NCBI RefSeq assembly: GCF_002803515.1
Contig: NZ_PHQX01000001.1
Span: 1,426,001 to 1,490,000 of the forward strand
From: Stenotrophomonas lactitubi
GTDB lineage: Bacteria > Pseudomonadota > Gammaproteobacteria > Xanthomonadales > Xanthomonadaceae
DNA: 64,000 bases
Direction of reading: 5' to 3'
The position numbers and the translations under genes were made by a program. Shown here piece after piece: positions 7,914 to 17,263 of the stretch. Within the stretch, counting starts at the first letter, position 1. Each line of letters begins with the position of its first letter. Below the pieces are notes generated by a model, which saw only the letters and a list, made by a program, of their open reading frames with translations, ran no database searches and had not been told where the DNA came from.

Positions 7914-10900
7914 CCGCGCCCGGCCACGACCACGGTGCCTCGCCAGGGAGCGACGGCGCCGCCGCAGGCATGCGTGGCGGCCTGGTGGAGTTCGCCACCC
8001 GCCGTCGCGTCACCATCGCCATGTGCACGGTCACCCTGCTGCTGTTCGGCCTGATTGCGCTGGGCAACCTCAAGGTCAACCTGCTGCCGGACCTGAGCTA
8101 TCCGACGCTGACCGTGCGCACCGAGTACACCGGTGCGGCGCCGACTGAAATGGAAACCCTGATCACTCAGCCGGTCGAAGAGGCCGTGGGCGTGGTCAAG
8201 AACCTGCGCAAGCTGAAGTCGGTGTCGCGCACCGGCCAGAGTGATGTGGTGCTCGAGTTCGCCTGGGGCACCAACATGGACCAGGCCAGTCTGGAAGTAC
8301 GCGACAAGATGGAAGCGCTGAACCTGCCACTGGAAGCCAAGGCTCCGGTGCTGCTGCGCTTCAATCCCTCCACCGAGCCGATCATGCGCCTGGTGCTGTC
8401 GACCAAGGCCGCGCCTGCGACCGACGAAGAAGCGATCCGTGAACTGACCGGTCTGCGTCGCTATGCCGATGAAGACCTGAAAAAAAAGCTGGAGCCGGTC
8501 ACCGGCGTGGCGGCGGTCAAGGTCGGCGGTGGCCTGGAAGACGAGATCCAGGTCGACATCGACCAGCAGAAACTGGCCCAGCTCAACCTGCCGATCGACA
8601 CCGTCATCAAGCGGTTGAAGGAAGAGAACATCAATATTTCCGGCGGCCGTCTGGAGGAGGGCTCGCAGCGCTTCCTGGTGCGTACCGTCAACCAGTTCGC
8701 CGACCTGGAAGAGATCCGCAACCTGCTGGTCACCACCCAGGCATCCAATGGCAGCGCGGCCGACTCGGCGCTGCAGCAGATGTTCAACATCGCGGCCTCG
8801 ACCGGCTCGGCTGCGGCGGTTGCTGCTGCGTCGGCTGCGCAGAGCGCTTCGTCCGGCGGCGCCTCCAGCGTGGTCGCCAACGGTGTGCCGGTGCGCCTGA
8901 AGGACGTGGCCACCGTGCGCCAGGGCTACAAGGAACGCGAAGCGGTCATCCGCCTCGGCGGCAAGGAATCGGTCGAACTGGCGATCTACAAGGAAGGCGA
9001 CGCCAATACCGTTGCCACTGCCGAGGCGCTGCGCAAGCGCCTTGAGCAGATCAAGGCAACGTTCCCGGCCGATGCCGAACTGACCACCATCGAAGACCAG
9101 TCGCGCTTCATCGAGCACGCCATCGCCGACGTCAAGAAGGACGCGGTGATCGGTGGCCTGCTGGCGATCCTGATCATCTTCCTGTTCCTGCGAGATGGCT
9201 GGAGCACGTTCGTGATCAGCCTGTCGTTGCCGGTCTCGATCATCGCCACGTTCTTCTTCATGGGCCAGCTCGGCCTGAGCTTGAACGTGATGTCGCTGGG
9301 CGGTCTGGCACTGGCCACGGGCCTGGTGGTGGATGACTCGATCGTGGTGCTGGAGAGCATCGCCAAGGCGCGCGAACGCGGCCTGGGCATCCTGCAGGCG
9401 GCGATCGCTGGCACCCGCGAAGTAAGCATGGCGGTGGTTGCTTCCACCCTGACCACCATCGCGGTGTTCCTGCCGCTGGTGTTCGTCGACGGCATCGCCG
9501 GCCAGCTGTTCCGCGACCAGGCGCTGACCGTGGCGATCGCCATCGCGATCTCGCTGCTGGTGTCGATGACCCTGATTCCGATGCTGAGCTCGCTGAAGGG
9601 CCGGCCGCCGCTGGCATTCCCGGAAGAAGCCGCGGCTGAGCCGTGGCAGCCGCAGAGCCGCTGGCAGAAGCCGGTCGCGCTCGGCCGTCGTGGTGTGATG
9701 GCAACGATGCGCTGGAGTTTCTATGCGCTGGCATGGTTGGTGGTGCGCCTCTGCCGCGGCGTGGCTGCAGTGGTCGGCCCGGTGATGCGCAAGGCCAGCG
9801 ACATCGCCATGAAGCCGTACGCCGGTGCTGAGCGTGGCTACCTGCGGCTGCTGCCAGGTGCGTTGGCCCACCCCGGCAAGGTGCTGGGCCTGGCTGCACT
9901 GGCGTTCGTCGGCACGATGGCATTGGTGCCGATGCTCGGTGCCGACCTGATCCCGCAGTTGGCGCAGGACCGTTTCGAAATGACGGTCAAGCTGCCGGCC
10001 GGCACGCCGCTGAAGCAGACCGATGCGCTGGTGCGTGAACTGCAGTTGGCACACGGCAAGGGTGAAGGCGTGGCATCGCTGTATGGCGTCAGCGGCAGCG
10101 GTACCCGCCTGGATGCCAGCCCGACCGAGAGCGGCGAGAACATCGGCAAGCTGACCATCGTGATGGAAGGCGGCGGCAACCCGCAGACCGAAGCGGAGAT
10201 CACCGAGCGCCTGCGCGACACCATGGGCCAACACCCGGGTGCGCAGGTGGACTTCGCGCGGCCGGCATTGTTCAGCTTCTCCACGCCGCTGGAGATCGAA
10301 CTGCGCGGACAGGACATGGCCACACTGGAAGTGGCGGGCCAGCGCCTGGCGGCGCTGCTGCGTGGCAACGCGCACTACGCCGACGTCAAGTCGACCGTGG
10401 AAGAGGGTTTCCCGGAAATCCAGATCCGCTTCGACCAGGAGCGTGCCGGTGCACTGGGCCTGACCACGCGGCAGATCGCCGACGTGGTGGTGAAGAAGGT
10501 GCGCGGCGATGTGGCCACCCGCTACAGCTTCCGTGACCGCAAGATCGACGTGCTGGTGCGCGCACAGGAAACCGACCGTGCCAGCGTGGAGAGCATCCGC
10601 CGCTTGATCGTCAATCCGGGCAGCACCCGTCCGGTCACCCTGGACGCAGTGGCTGATGTGGTCGCCACCACCGGCCCGAGCGAGATCCATCGCGCCGACC
10701 AGACCCGGGTTGCCGTGGTCTCGGCCAACCTGCGCGACATCGACCTTGGCGCGGCCATGCGCGAAGTGCAGCAGATGGTGTCCGAACAGCCGCTGGGCGC
10801 CGGCGTGGGCCTGCACATCGGTGGCCAGGGTGAGGAACTGGCACAGGCCGCGAAGTCGCTGATCTTCGCCTTTGGCCTGGCGATCTTCCTGGTCTACCTG

Positions 10901-11431
10901 GTGATGGCCTCGCAGTTCGAGTCGCTGCTGCACCCGTTCGTGATCCTGTTCACCATCCCGCTGGCGCTGGTGGGCGCGATCCTGGCGCTCATGCTGACCG
11001 GCAAGCCGATCTCGGTGGTGGTGTTCATCGGCCTGATCCTGCTGGTCGGTCTGGTCACCAAGAACGCGATCATCCTGATCGACAAGGTCAACCAGCTGCG
11101 CGAGGCCGGCGTGGCCAAGCACGAGGCGCTGGTGGAAGGCGCGCGCTCGCGCCTGCGGCCGATCATCATGACCACCCTGTGCACGCTGTTCGGCTTCCTG
11201 CCGCTGGCGGTGGCGATGGGCGAGGGCGCCGAGGTGCGCGCACCGATGGCGATCACCGTGATCGGTGGCCTGCTGGTGTCGACGCTGTTGACCCTGCTGG
11301 TGATCCCGGTGGTGTACGACCTGATGGATCGCCGCGGTGATGCCTACTACCGCGAACGTGGCCGCAAGCATGCCGGTGAGGGTCTGCATGCCGCGCAGGG
11401 CAGCAGCGCGGGTGGGGAGGAACCGGCATGA
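7910..11431 (+). CDS. RND efflux permease subunit 1 (long form, 1173 aa)
   Basis: This is an AcrB/MdtB-type proton-driven pump with 12 membrane helices and two large periplasmic loops. TM4 carries the Asp pair (LATGLVVDDSIVVLES, D475-D476) needed for proton coupling. TM10 carries the conserved Lys (GLVTKNAIILIDKVNQ). It is about 140 residues longer than usual HAE pumps because of an Ala/Ser-rich insert in the first periplasmic half (around residues 280-325) and an extended segment between TM6 and TM7 (around 555-640). It overlaps the genes on both sides by 4 bp, which suggests translational coupling. The substrate cannot be told from sequence; a hydrophobe/amphiphile exporter is likely. Confidence 0.92.
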   Translation: MTAPGHDHGASPGSDGAAAGMRGGLVEFATRRRVTIAMCTVTLLLFGLIALGNLKVNLLPDLSYPTLTVRTEYTGAAPTEMETLITQPVEEAVGVVKNLRKLKSVSRTGQSDVVLEFAWGTNMDQASLEVRDKMEALNLPLEAKAPVLLRFNPSTEPIMRLVLSTKAAPATDEEAIRELTGLRRYADEDLKKKLEPVTGVAAVKVGGGLEDEIQVDIDQQKLAQLNLPIDTVIKRLKEENINISGGRLEEGSQRFLVRTVNQFADLEEIRNLLVTTQASNGSAADSALQQMFNIAASTGSAAAVAAASAAQSASSGGASSVVANGVPVRLKDVATVRQGYKEREAVIRLGGKESVELAIYKEGDANTVATAEALRKRLEQIKATFPADAELTTIEDQSRFIEHAIADVKKDAVIGGLLAILIIFLFLRDGWSTFVISLSLPVSIIATFFFMGQLGLSLNVMSLGGLALATGLVVDDSIVVLESIAKARERGLGILQAAIAGTREVSMAVVASTLTTIAVFLPLVFVDGIAGQLFRDQALTVAIAIAISLLVSMTLIPMLSSLKGRPPLAFPEEAAAEPWQPQSRWQKPVALGRRGVMATMRWSFYALAWLVVRLCRGVAAVVGPVMRKASDIAMKPYAGAERGYLRLLPGALAHPGKVLGLAALAFVGTMALVPMLGADLIPQLAQDRFEMTVKLPAGTPLKQTDALVRELQLAHGKGEGVASLYGVSGSGTRLDASPTESGENIGKLTIVMEGGGNPQTEAEITERLRDTMGQHPGAQVDFARPALFSFSTPLEIELRGQDMATLEVAGQRLAALLRGNAHYADVKSTVEEGFPEIQIRFDQERAGALGLTTRQIADVVVKKVRGDVATRYSFRDRKIDVLVRAQETDRASVESIRRLIVNPGSTRPVTLDAVADVVATTGPSEIHRADQTRVAVVSANLRDIDLGAAMREVQQMVSEQPLGAGVGLHIGGQGEELAQAAKSLIFAFGLAIFLVYLVMASQFESLLHPFVILFTIPLALVGAILALMLTGKPISVVVFIGLILLVGLVTKNAIILIDKVNQLREAGVAKHEALVEGARSRLRPIIMTTLCTLFGFLPLAVAMGEGAEVRAPMAITVIGGLLVSTLLTLLVIPVVYDLMDRRGDAYYRERGRKHAGEGLHAAQGSSAGGEEPA

Positions 11432-14400
11432 GCATTGCCGAGTTCTCCATCCGTCGGCCGGTCACCACCATCATGTGTTTCGTGTCGCTGGTGGTGGTCG
11501 GACTGATTGCCTCGTTCCGGCTGCCACTGGAAGCGCTGCCGGACATCTCCGCACCGTTCCTGTTCGTGCAGATTCCGTATACCGGCTCCACCCCGGAAGA
11601 AGTCGAGCGGACCATCATCCGCCCGGTGGAGGAGTCGCTGGCGACGATGACCGGGATCAAGCGCATGCGTTCATCGGCAACTTCAGAAGCGGCGTCGATC
11701 TTCATCGAGTTCAGCGACTGGGACCGTGACATCGCCATCGCCGCATCCGACGCGCGTGAGCGCATCGATGCAATCCGCAGCGATCTTCCCGACGACGTGC
11801 AGCGCTACAACGTGTTCAAGTGGTCCAGCAGCGACCAACCGGTGCTGAAGGTGCGCCTGGCCAGTACCACCGACCTGACCACCGCCTACGACATGCTCGA
11901 CCGCGAGTTCAAACGGCGTATCGAACGGATTCCGGGCGTGGCCCGGGTCGAGATCACCGGTGCGCCGCCGAACGAGGTGGAGATCGCGATTGATCCGAAC
12001 CGCCTGAACGCCCACGGCCTGAGCATCAACGAGCTGAGTGATCGCCTGCGCACGCTGAATTTCTCGATCTCGGCCGGGCAGATCGATGACAACGGCCAGC
12101 GCGTGCGCGTGCAGCCGGTGGGTGAGATCACCGACCTGCAGGAAATGCGTGATCTGGTCATCAATGCCAAGGGGTTGCGCCTGGGCGACATTGCCGATGT
12201 GCGGCTGAAGCCGGCACGGATGAGCTACGGCCGCCGCCTCGATGGCAATCCTGCCGTCGGCCTGGACATCTACAAGGAGCGCAGCGCCAACCTGGTGGAC
12301 GTCTCACGCGGCGCGCTTGCCGAGGTTGAAGCGATCCGCGCGCAGGACTCGATGCGCGATGTGCAGATCAAGGTGATCGACAACCAGGGCAAGGCGGTGA
12401 CGTCGTCCCTGCTGGAGCTGGCCGAGGCCGGCGGCGTCGGCCTGATCCTGTCGGTGACGGTGCTGTTCTTCTTCCTGCGCCACTGGCCGTCCACGCTGAT
12501 GGTGACCCTGGCCATTCCGATCTGTTTCACCATCACCCTCGGCTTCATGTACTTCGCCGGCGTCACGCTCAACATCCTGACCATGATGGGCCTGCTGCTG
12601 GCCGTGGGCATGCTGGTCGACAACGCCGTGGTGGTGGTCGAGAGCATCTACCAGGAACGTGAGCGGCTGCCGGACCAGCCACGCCTGGCCTCGATCATCG
12701 GCACCCGCAACGTTGCCATCGCGCTCAGCGCCGGCACCTTGTGCCACTGCATCGTGTTCGTGCCCAACCTGTTCGGCGAAACCAACAACATCAGCATCTT
12801 CATGGCGCAGATCGCGATCACCATCTCGGTCTCGCTGCTGGCCTCGTGGCTGGTGGCGGTCAGCCTGATCCCGATGCTGTCCGCACGCATGGCCACACCG
12901 AAGCTGGTGCATTCGCAGACCGGCGTGATCGCGCGCCTGCAGCGTCGATACGCGCAGCTGCTGGACTGGTCACTGCACCATCGTGGCTGGAGCCTGCTGG
13001 GCATCCTGCTGGTGGTGCTGGTCAGCCTGGTACCGATGAAGCTGACCAAGATCGACATGTTCGGTGGTGATGGTGGCAAGGACATCTTCATCGGCTACAT
13101 GTGGAAGGGCGCCTACACCTACCGGCAGATGTCCGAGGAAGTGGCCCGCGTCGAAGCCTGGGTCGAGGAGAACCGCGAGCGCCTGCACGTGCAGCAGGTC
13201 TATTCCTGGTACAGCGAACAGGAAGGCAGTTCGACCGTGGTAACCCTGGACGAGAAGTACGCCAAGGACATCAAGGCGCTGCAGGAGGAGCTGCGCAAGG
13301 GCCTGCCGAAGTCCGCGCGCACCGACTACTTCGTTGGCAACCAGGGCGGTGATGGCGGCGGCGGTGGCGGCAACCAGGGCGTGCAGGTACAGCTGGTCGG
13401 CGACTCCAGCGCGATGCTGCAGGAGATCGGCCAGGAAGTGCTGCCGCTGCTGGCACAGCGCACCGAGCTGCGCGATGTGCGTATCGACAATGGCGAGAAG
13501 GGCGGCGAGCTGAAAGTGCACGTCGACCGCGAGCGCGCGGCGGCGTTCGGCTTCAATGCCGAGCAGGTGGCCAGCTTCGTCGGCCTGGCGCTGCGCGGTG
13601 CGCCGATGCGCGAGTTCCGTCGTGGCGACAACGAAGTGCCGGTGTGGGTGCGCTTTGCCGGTGCCGAACAGAGCAGCCCCGAAGACCTGGCGGGCTTCAG
13701 CGTACGCACCGGCGATGGCCGCAGCGTGCCGCTGTTGAGCCTGGTCAGTGTCGACGTGGGTTCATCGGCGACCCAGATTGGCCGCACCAACCGCCAGACC
13801 ACGCTGACCATCAAGGCCAACCTGGCCGAGAAGATCACCGCGCCGGACGGCCGCAAGGCCATGGAAGCAGTGCTCAAGCCGATGAACTTCCCGGCCGGCT
13901 ACGGCTTCACCTTCGACGGTGGCGACTACGGCGATGACAACGAGGCGATGCAGCAGATGGTGTTCAACCTGCTGATCGCGCTGGTGATGATCTACGTGGT
14001 GATGGCCGCGGTGTTCGAATCGCTGCTGTTCCCGGCGGCGATCATGAGCGGCGTGCTGTTCTCGATCTTCGGCGTGTTCTGGCTGTTCTGGATCACCGGT
14101 ACCTCGTTCGGGATCATGTCCTTCATCGGCATCCTGGTGCTGATGGGCGTGGTGGTGAACAACGGCATCGTGATGATCGAGCACATCAACAATCTGCGCC
14201 GGGGCGGGATGGGGCGTACCGAGGCGCTGGTCGAAGGCTCGCGCGAGCGTCTGCGCCCGATCATGATGACCATGGGCACAGCGATCCTGGCGATGGTGCC
14301 GATCTCGCTGACCGATACGCAGATGTTCGGCAACGGGCCGGAGTACTCGCCGATGGCGCGTGCGATTGCCGGTGGCCTGGCGTTCTCGACCGTGGTCAGC

Positions 14401-14517
14401 CTGCTGTTCCTGCCGACCATCTACGCGGTGCTGGATGACCTGCGCAATGCGGTGGTGCGCCTGATCCAGCGCGCCCGTGGGCTGGAGAGGGTAGAGCCGG
14501 GCGCTGCCCGGCTGTAA
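11428..14517 (+). CDS. RND efflux permease subunit 2 (1029 aa)
   Basis: This is a second, diverged AcrB-type pump of normal length, coupled by ATGA overlap to the first. TM4 reads LAVGMLVDNAVVVVES, so one of the two AcrB-type Asp residues is Asn (D398-N399). A glycine-rich linker (GNQGGDGGGGGGNQG) interrupts the second periplasmic loop around residue 640. The two permeases plus one adaptor resemble MdtABC, which pairs unlike subunits in one trimer. S. maltophilia SmeIJK has the same gene plan, but I cannot decide whether this is that locus. The last residues (VEPGAARL) are encoded by a SMAG palindrome. A strong terminator follows. Confidence 0.92.
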   Translation: MSIAEFSIRRPVTTIMCFVSLVVVGLIASFRLPLEALPDISAPFLFVQIPYTGSTPEEVERTIIRPVEESLATMTGIKRMRSSATSEAASIFIEFSDWDRDIAIAASDARERIDAIRSDLPDDVQRYNVFKWSSSDQPVLKVRLASTTDLTTAYDMLDREFKRRIERIPGVARVEITGAPPNEVEIAIDPNRLNAHGLSINELSDRLRTLNFSISAGQIDDNGQRVRVQPVGEITDLQEMRDLVINAKGLRLGDIADVRLKPARMSYGRRLDGNPAVGLDIYKERSANLVDVSRGALAEVEAIRAQDSMRDVQIKVIDNQGKAVTSSLLELAEAGGVGLILSVTVLFFFLRHWPSTLMVTLAIPICFTITLGFMYFAGVTLNILTMMGLLLAVGMLVDNAVVVVESIYQERERLPDQPRLASIIGTRNVAIALSAGTLCHCIVFVPNLFGETNNISIFMAQIAITISVSLLASWLVAVSLIPMLSARMATPKLVHSQTGVIARLQRRYAQLLDWSLHHRGWSLLGILLVVLVSLVPMKLTKIDMFGGDGGKDIFIGYMWKGAYTYRQMSEEVARVEAWVEENRERLHVQQVYSWYSEQEGSSTVVTLDEKYAKDIKALQEELRKGLPKSARTDYFVGNQGGDGGGGGGNQGVQVQLVGDSSAMLQEIGQEVLPLLAQRTELRDVRIDNGEKGGELKVHVDRERAAAFGFNAEQVASFVGLALRGAPMREFRRGDNEVPVWVRFAGAEQSSPEDLAGFSVRTGDGRSVPLLSLVSVDVGSSATQIGRTNRQTTLTIKANLAEKITAPDGRKAMEAVLKPMNFPAGYGFTFDGGDYGDDNEAMQQMVFNLLIALVMIYVVMAAVFESLLFPAAIMSGVLFSIFGVFWLFWITGTSFGIMSFIGILVLMGVVVNNGIVMIEHINNLRRGGMGRTEALVEGSRERLRPIMMTMGTAILAMVPISLTDTQMFGNGPEYSPMARAIAGGLAFSTVVSLLFLPTIYAVLDDLRNAVVRLIQRARGLERVEPGAARL
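14491..14513. repeat. SMAG palindrome inside the 3' end of the RND-2 gene
   Basis: GTAGAGCCGGGCGCTGCCCGGC forms a hairpin of GAGCCGGGC/GCCCGGC type with the GTAG end. It supplies the last codons before the TAA stop of the permease. Confidence 0.75.
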
Positions 14518-14542
14518 TGCACAACACAACGTGTTTGTGGTG

Positions 14543-14584
14543 GGGGGAGACCGGTCGTAGTGGGGCGGTCTCCCCCGTTTTTTT
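14543..14584 (+). terminator. Rho-independent terminator of the RND operon
   Basis: An 11-bp perfect stem GGGGGAGACCG (14543-14553) pairs with CGGTCTCCCCC (14566-14576) and is followed by a seven-T run. It lies 26 bp after the stop codon of the last pump gene. Confidence 0.92.
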
Positions 14585-14598
14585 GTTCGCGGGCCGGG

Positions 14599-15444
14599 TC
14601 AGGCCTTGCGCAGGAACCAGGTGCGACGCGTGTATTCGTGGCCGAAGTCGACATGCCTGAACCGCGCGATCTCACGTGGACCACGCCGGTAGTAGCGCCA
14701 GGGCGCCTTCTCTGCCGGAGGGGTCTGGCCATAGAAGACATCCATGTGGCCCACGGGCATCGACTTCGGTGTCACGTGCATGACCACGCTGCGACGCGTG
14801 CCGGCCGATGGGTGCGGGGCGCCGCCATGGAACAGCTGCGGGTGCCAGACGATCACGTCACCCGGCTGCACGTGCACTGCCTCCGGTTGCAGGCCAGCAT
14901 CTTCGCACTGGCGTGCTACCGCGTCCTGATACGCCGTCCAGCCTTCCGGAGACATCGCGCTGACCGGCCCGTCGCCGAGGACTTTGCGGCGCAGTGCCTG
15001 CACGTCGATGGGCGGTAGCAGGTGGCTGCGCGGAACCACGCGCAGTGGGCCATTGCTGTCATCAACCGCGTCCAGTGCCGTCCACACGCCCATGTAGCGT
15101 TCACCCGGGGAAGTGCAGAACACCGGCGTATCGCGGTGCAACGACTGTTCCGATCCGCGCTCGTAGTAGAGGCTGGTGTAGAGCGTGGTGGGCTCGCCGA
15201 AGAAGCGGTCACAGACATCGATGGCCGGGTTGTCGGTAAGCAGGCGCGTCATCGCATCCACTACCAGGTGCAGATTGACAACCCGATACAAGCGCTTGTG
15301 ATCGTCAAGGTTGCGCGACACCGACTTGGGATTGCGCTGCTTGAAGCGCGCGATGCGCTCGTTGATGTCTTCCACCAGTGCGGGCGCGATGGCCTGGCGC
15401 ACCACCACGAAACCATCGCGCATCAGCGCATCGTATGCATCCAT
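14599..15444 (-). CDS. Phytanoyl-CoA dioxygenase (PhyH) family Fe(II)/2-oxoglutarate oxygenase
   Basis: The 281-residue cytosolic protein has the facial triad of the double-stranded beta-helix oxygenases: H103 and D105 in SLHRDTPVF and H206 in LFHGGAPHPSAG, with R217/R218 behind it to bind 2-oxoglutarate. The overall pattern (RDGFVVVRQAI at the start; GVWTALDAVDDSNGPLRVVPRSH) is typical of the PhyH family, which hydroxylates small molecules or lipids using oxygen. No neighbour points to a substrate. It heads no obvious operon; the next minus-strand gene upstream ends about 50 bp away. Confidence 0.88.
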   Translation of the reverse strand: MDAYDALMRDGFVVVRQAIAPALVEDINERIARFKQRNPKSVSRNLDDHKRLYRVVNLHLVVDAMTRLLTDNPAIDVCDRFFGEPTTLYTSLYYERGSEQSLHRDTPVFCTSPGERYMGVWTALDAVDDSNGPLRVVPRSHLLPPIDVQALRRKVLGDGPVSAMSPEGWTAYQDAVARQCEDAGLQPEAVHVQPGDVIVWHPQLFHGGAPHPSAGTRRSVVMHVTPKSMPVGHMDVFYGQTPPAEKAPWRYYRRGPREIARFRHVDFGHEYTRRTWFLRKA

Positions 15445-15493
15445 CGCTGTATTCCTTCCTTAAATGTCGACTATAGCCATGCGTGGCGAGACG

Positions 15494-16714
15494 TTACCCC
15501 GCCACCTTGCTCCACACCTTGCCTGCAGTCAGCCACAGGCCCAGCATGCTGCCCAGGTTGGTCAGCATGAAGGTCAGCACCACGCGGGTGACGCGGTTGC
15601 GGTACCAGCCCTTCAACGACTGCGCGTCATCACGCAGCTTGAGGAAATCCTCGTAGGTCGGCTTGCGCAGGCGCGCCTCCACCAGTGCCGAGAACGCACC
15701 GGTGGGGATGCTCAGGCGGAACGGCTTGAACGGCGCCACCACGATCGCGGTGAGGATGCTCAGCGGGTGGCTGCCGGCCACCAGACAGCCCAGGCCGGCC
15801 AGACCGCCGGTATACATCGCCCAGGTCGCCAGCAGTTCGGTGCCCACGCCCAATCCACCACGATAGAAGCCGACACCGATGCCGGTGGCCACGATGGCGA
15901 GGATCGCCAGGGTGAACCACGGGATGTTGCGCTTCTTCGGCACCGCTTCCAGCTGCTCGCGCAACGGCGCGGGCGCCTCGGTATCGGTTTCCAGGTAACG
16001 CGCCAGGCCGGCCAGGTGACCGGCACCGACCACCGCCAGCACTTCGCGCTGTTGCGGATCATGCGCTTCACGCAGACGTGTCGCCATGTAGCGGTCGCGC
16101 TCGCCGATGATCGTTTCGTACAGGGCCGGGCTCTCGCTGGCGAACTCGCCGAAGCTCGATTCCAGCATGTCACCCTGCTTCAGCTTCTCGATCTCGTCTT
16201 CGCCGACATCCTCGGACGAGAACAGGCCGGCGCCGAGCCCGGCCACCAGCTTCAGCTTGCCGAAGAAGCCCAGTCGCTGCGAAGCGCGGCGGAATGTCAG
16301 GCCGACTTCGCGGTCGATCAGGTGCACCGGCAGGTTGCGCTCGCGTGCCAGGTCCACTGCACGCTTCAGTTCGGCGCCCGGCTCGATGCCGAGCTGTTCG
16401 GCCAAGCGGCGCTGGTAGGCCGACAGCGCTAGGTTGGCGGCGAACAACGCGACGCGGCCCTTGCGGATCACTTCCACCAGGTCCAGTTTGGCCAGCGTGT
16501 CCGGGTCGCTCAGTGCCTGCAGGCGCTGCGGGTCCAGCTCGACGGCGACGGCATCGAAACGTCCGCTGTCGATGGCTTTTTCTACTGCCTCGACGCTGGC
16601 ATGGGAGACGTGGGCAGTGCCCAGCAGGGTGTAGCGCACGCCATCGCGTTCGACCACGCGCACGGGCTGGCCGGCAAACAGATCGTCGCCGGTTTCGGGA
16701 AGGGTTTCGGTCAT
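15494..16714 (-). CDS. TraB/PrgY family membrane protein
   Basis: The 406-residue protein begins with the TraB signature (YTLLGTAHVSHASVEAVEKA), followed by AVAVELDPQRLQAL and VVGAGHLAGLARYLE. The C-terminal third has four or five hydrophobic helices (WFTLAILAIVATGIGVGFY; GLAGLGCLVAGSHPLSIL; LTFMLTNLGSMLGLWL). Enterococcal TraB/PrgY limits peptide pheromone activity; the fold is related to the TIKI metalloproteases, so a role as a membrane-bound protease-like enzyme is possible but unproven in bacteria of this group. The GNAT gene upstream ends 4 bp before this ATG. An in-frame ATG at 16726 would overlap it by 8 bp. Confidence 0.85.
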   Translation of the reverse strand: MTETLPETGDDLFAGQPVRVVERDGVRYTLLGTAHVSHASVEAVEKAIDSGRFDAVAVELDPQRLQALSDPDTLAKLDLVEVIRKGRVALFAANLALSAYQRRLAEQLGIEPGAELKRAVDLARERNLPVHLIDREVGLTFRRASQRLGFFGKLKLVAGLGAGLFSSEDVGEDEIEKLKQGDMLESSFGEFASESPALYETIIGERDRYMATRLREAHDPQQREVLAVVGAGHLAGLARYLETDTEAPAPLREQLEAVPKKRNIPWFTLAILAIVATGIGVGFYRGGLGVGTELLATWAMYTGGLAGLGCLVAGSHPLSILTAIVVAPFKPFRLSIPTGAFSALVEARLRKPTYEDFLKLRDDAQSLKGWYRNRVTRVVLTFMLTNLGSMLGLWLTAGKVWSKVAG

Positions 16715-16718
16715 GGAA

Positions 16719-17249
16719 TCATTCATTGGAAGGAGCGGAATCGGCGCCATCGCCGAGCGCGCGCTGCATCTGTACGGTGTCCAGCCAGCGGCCGTGCTTG
16801 CGGCCGAGGCCGCGGAACACGCCCACCAGCTGGAAACCGAAGCGTTCGTGCAGCTTGATGGAGGCAATGTTGGTCGGCTCGCCGATCACCGCCACCATCT
16901 GTCGATGGCCGCGCGCGGTGCAGGCATCGATCAGTGCCTGCAGCAGGCTGGTGCCGACGCCCCGGCCCTGGAAGCGTGCATCGACATAGACCGAGTTTTC
17001 AACGGTCCACTGGTAGGCGATGCGCGTGCGGTAGGTGTTGGCATACGCGTAGCCGGCAACCTGGCCGTCGACCTCGGCCACCAGGTAGGGGAAGCCGCGG
17101 TCGATGATGTCGCGCATGCGGCGCAGCATCTCGGCCTGGTCAGGAATCTCGTACTCGTAGGTGTTGACGAAGTCGGTCACTTCCACCGCGTAGATCGCGG
17201 TGATCGCAGCGATGTCGGCAGGGCCGGCATCACGGATGAGTACGGCCAT
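16719..17249 (-). CDS. GNAT N-acetyltransferase, phosphinothricin/methionine-sulfoximine acetyltransferase type
   Basis: The 176-residue protein starts with IRDAGPADIAAITAIYAVEV and has the acetyl-CoA loop FQGRGVGTSLLQALI, then GFQLVGVFRGLGRKHGRWLD. These features match the Pat/Bar/YncA branch, which acetylates phosphinothricin or methionine sulfoximine and related metabolites. It sits between aguB and the traB-like gene, all on the minus strand with gaps of 14 and 4 bp, and is probably cotranscribed with both. Confidence 0.87.
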   Translation of the reverse strand: MAVLIRDAGPADIAAITAIYAVEVTDFVNTYEYEIPDQAEMLRRMRDIIDRGFPYLVAEVDGQVAGYAYANTYRTRIAYQWTVENSVYVDARFQGRGVGTSLLQALIDACTARGHRQMVAVIGEPTNIASIKLHERFGFQLVGVFRGLGRKHGRWLDTVQMQRALGDGADSAPSNE

Positions 17250-17263
17250 GCGCGGGCTCCGGG

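Noticed and set aside
7730..11389. Very long open frame (over 1200 codons) on the minus strand opposite the first RND permease
   Set aside because: It is rich in His, Gln, Arg and Asp repeats with no recognisable domain, as expected for the antisense of a GC-rich gene with strong third-base bias. The plus-strand frame encodes a clear RND pump.
6762..14517. Firm assignment as smeIJK
   Set aside because: The gene plan (one adaptor, two RND proteins) fits, but the surrounding genes are not ones I associate with that locus, and I cannot align the sequences here.
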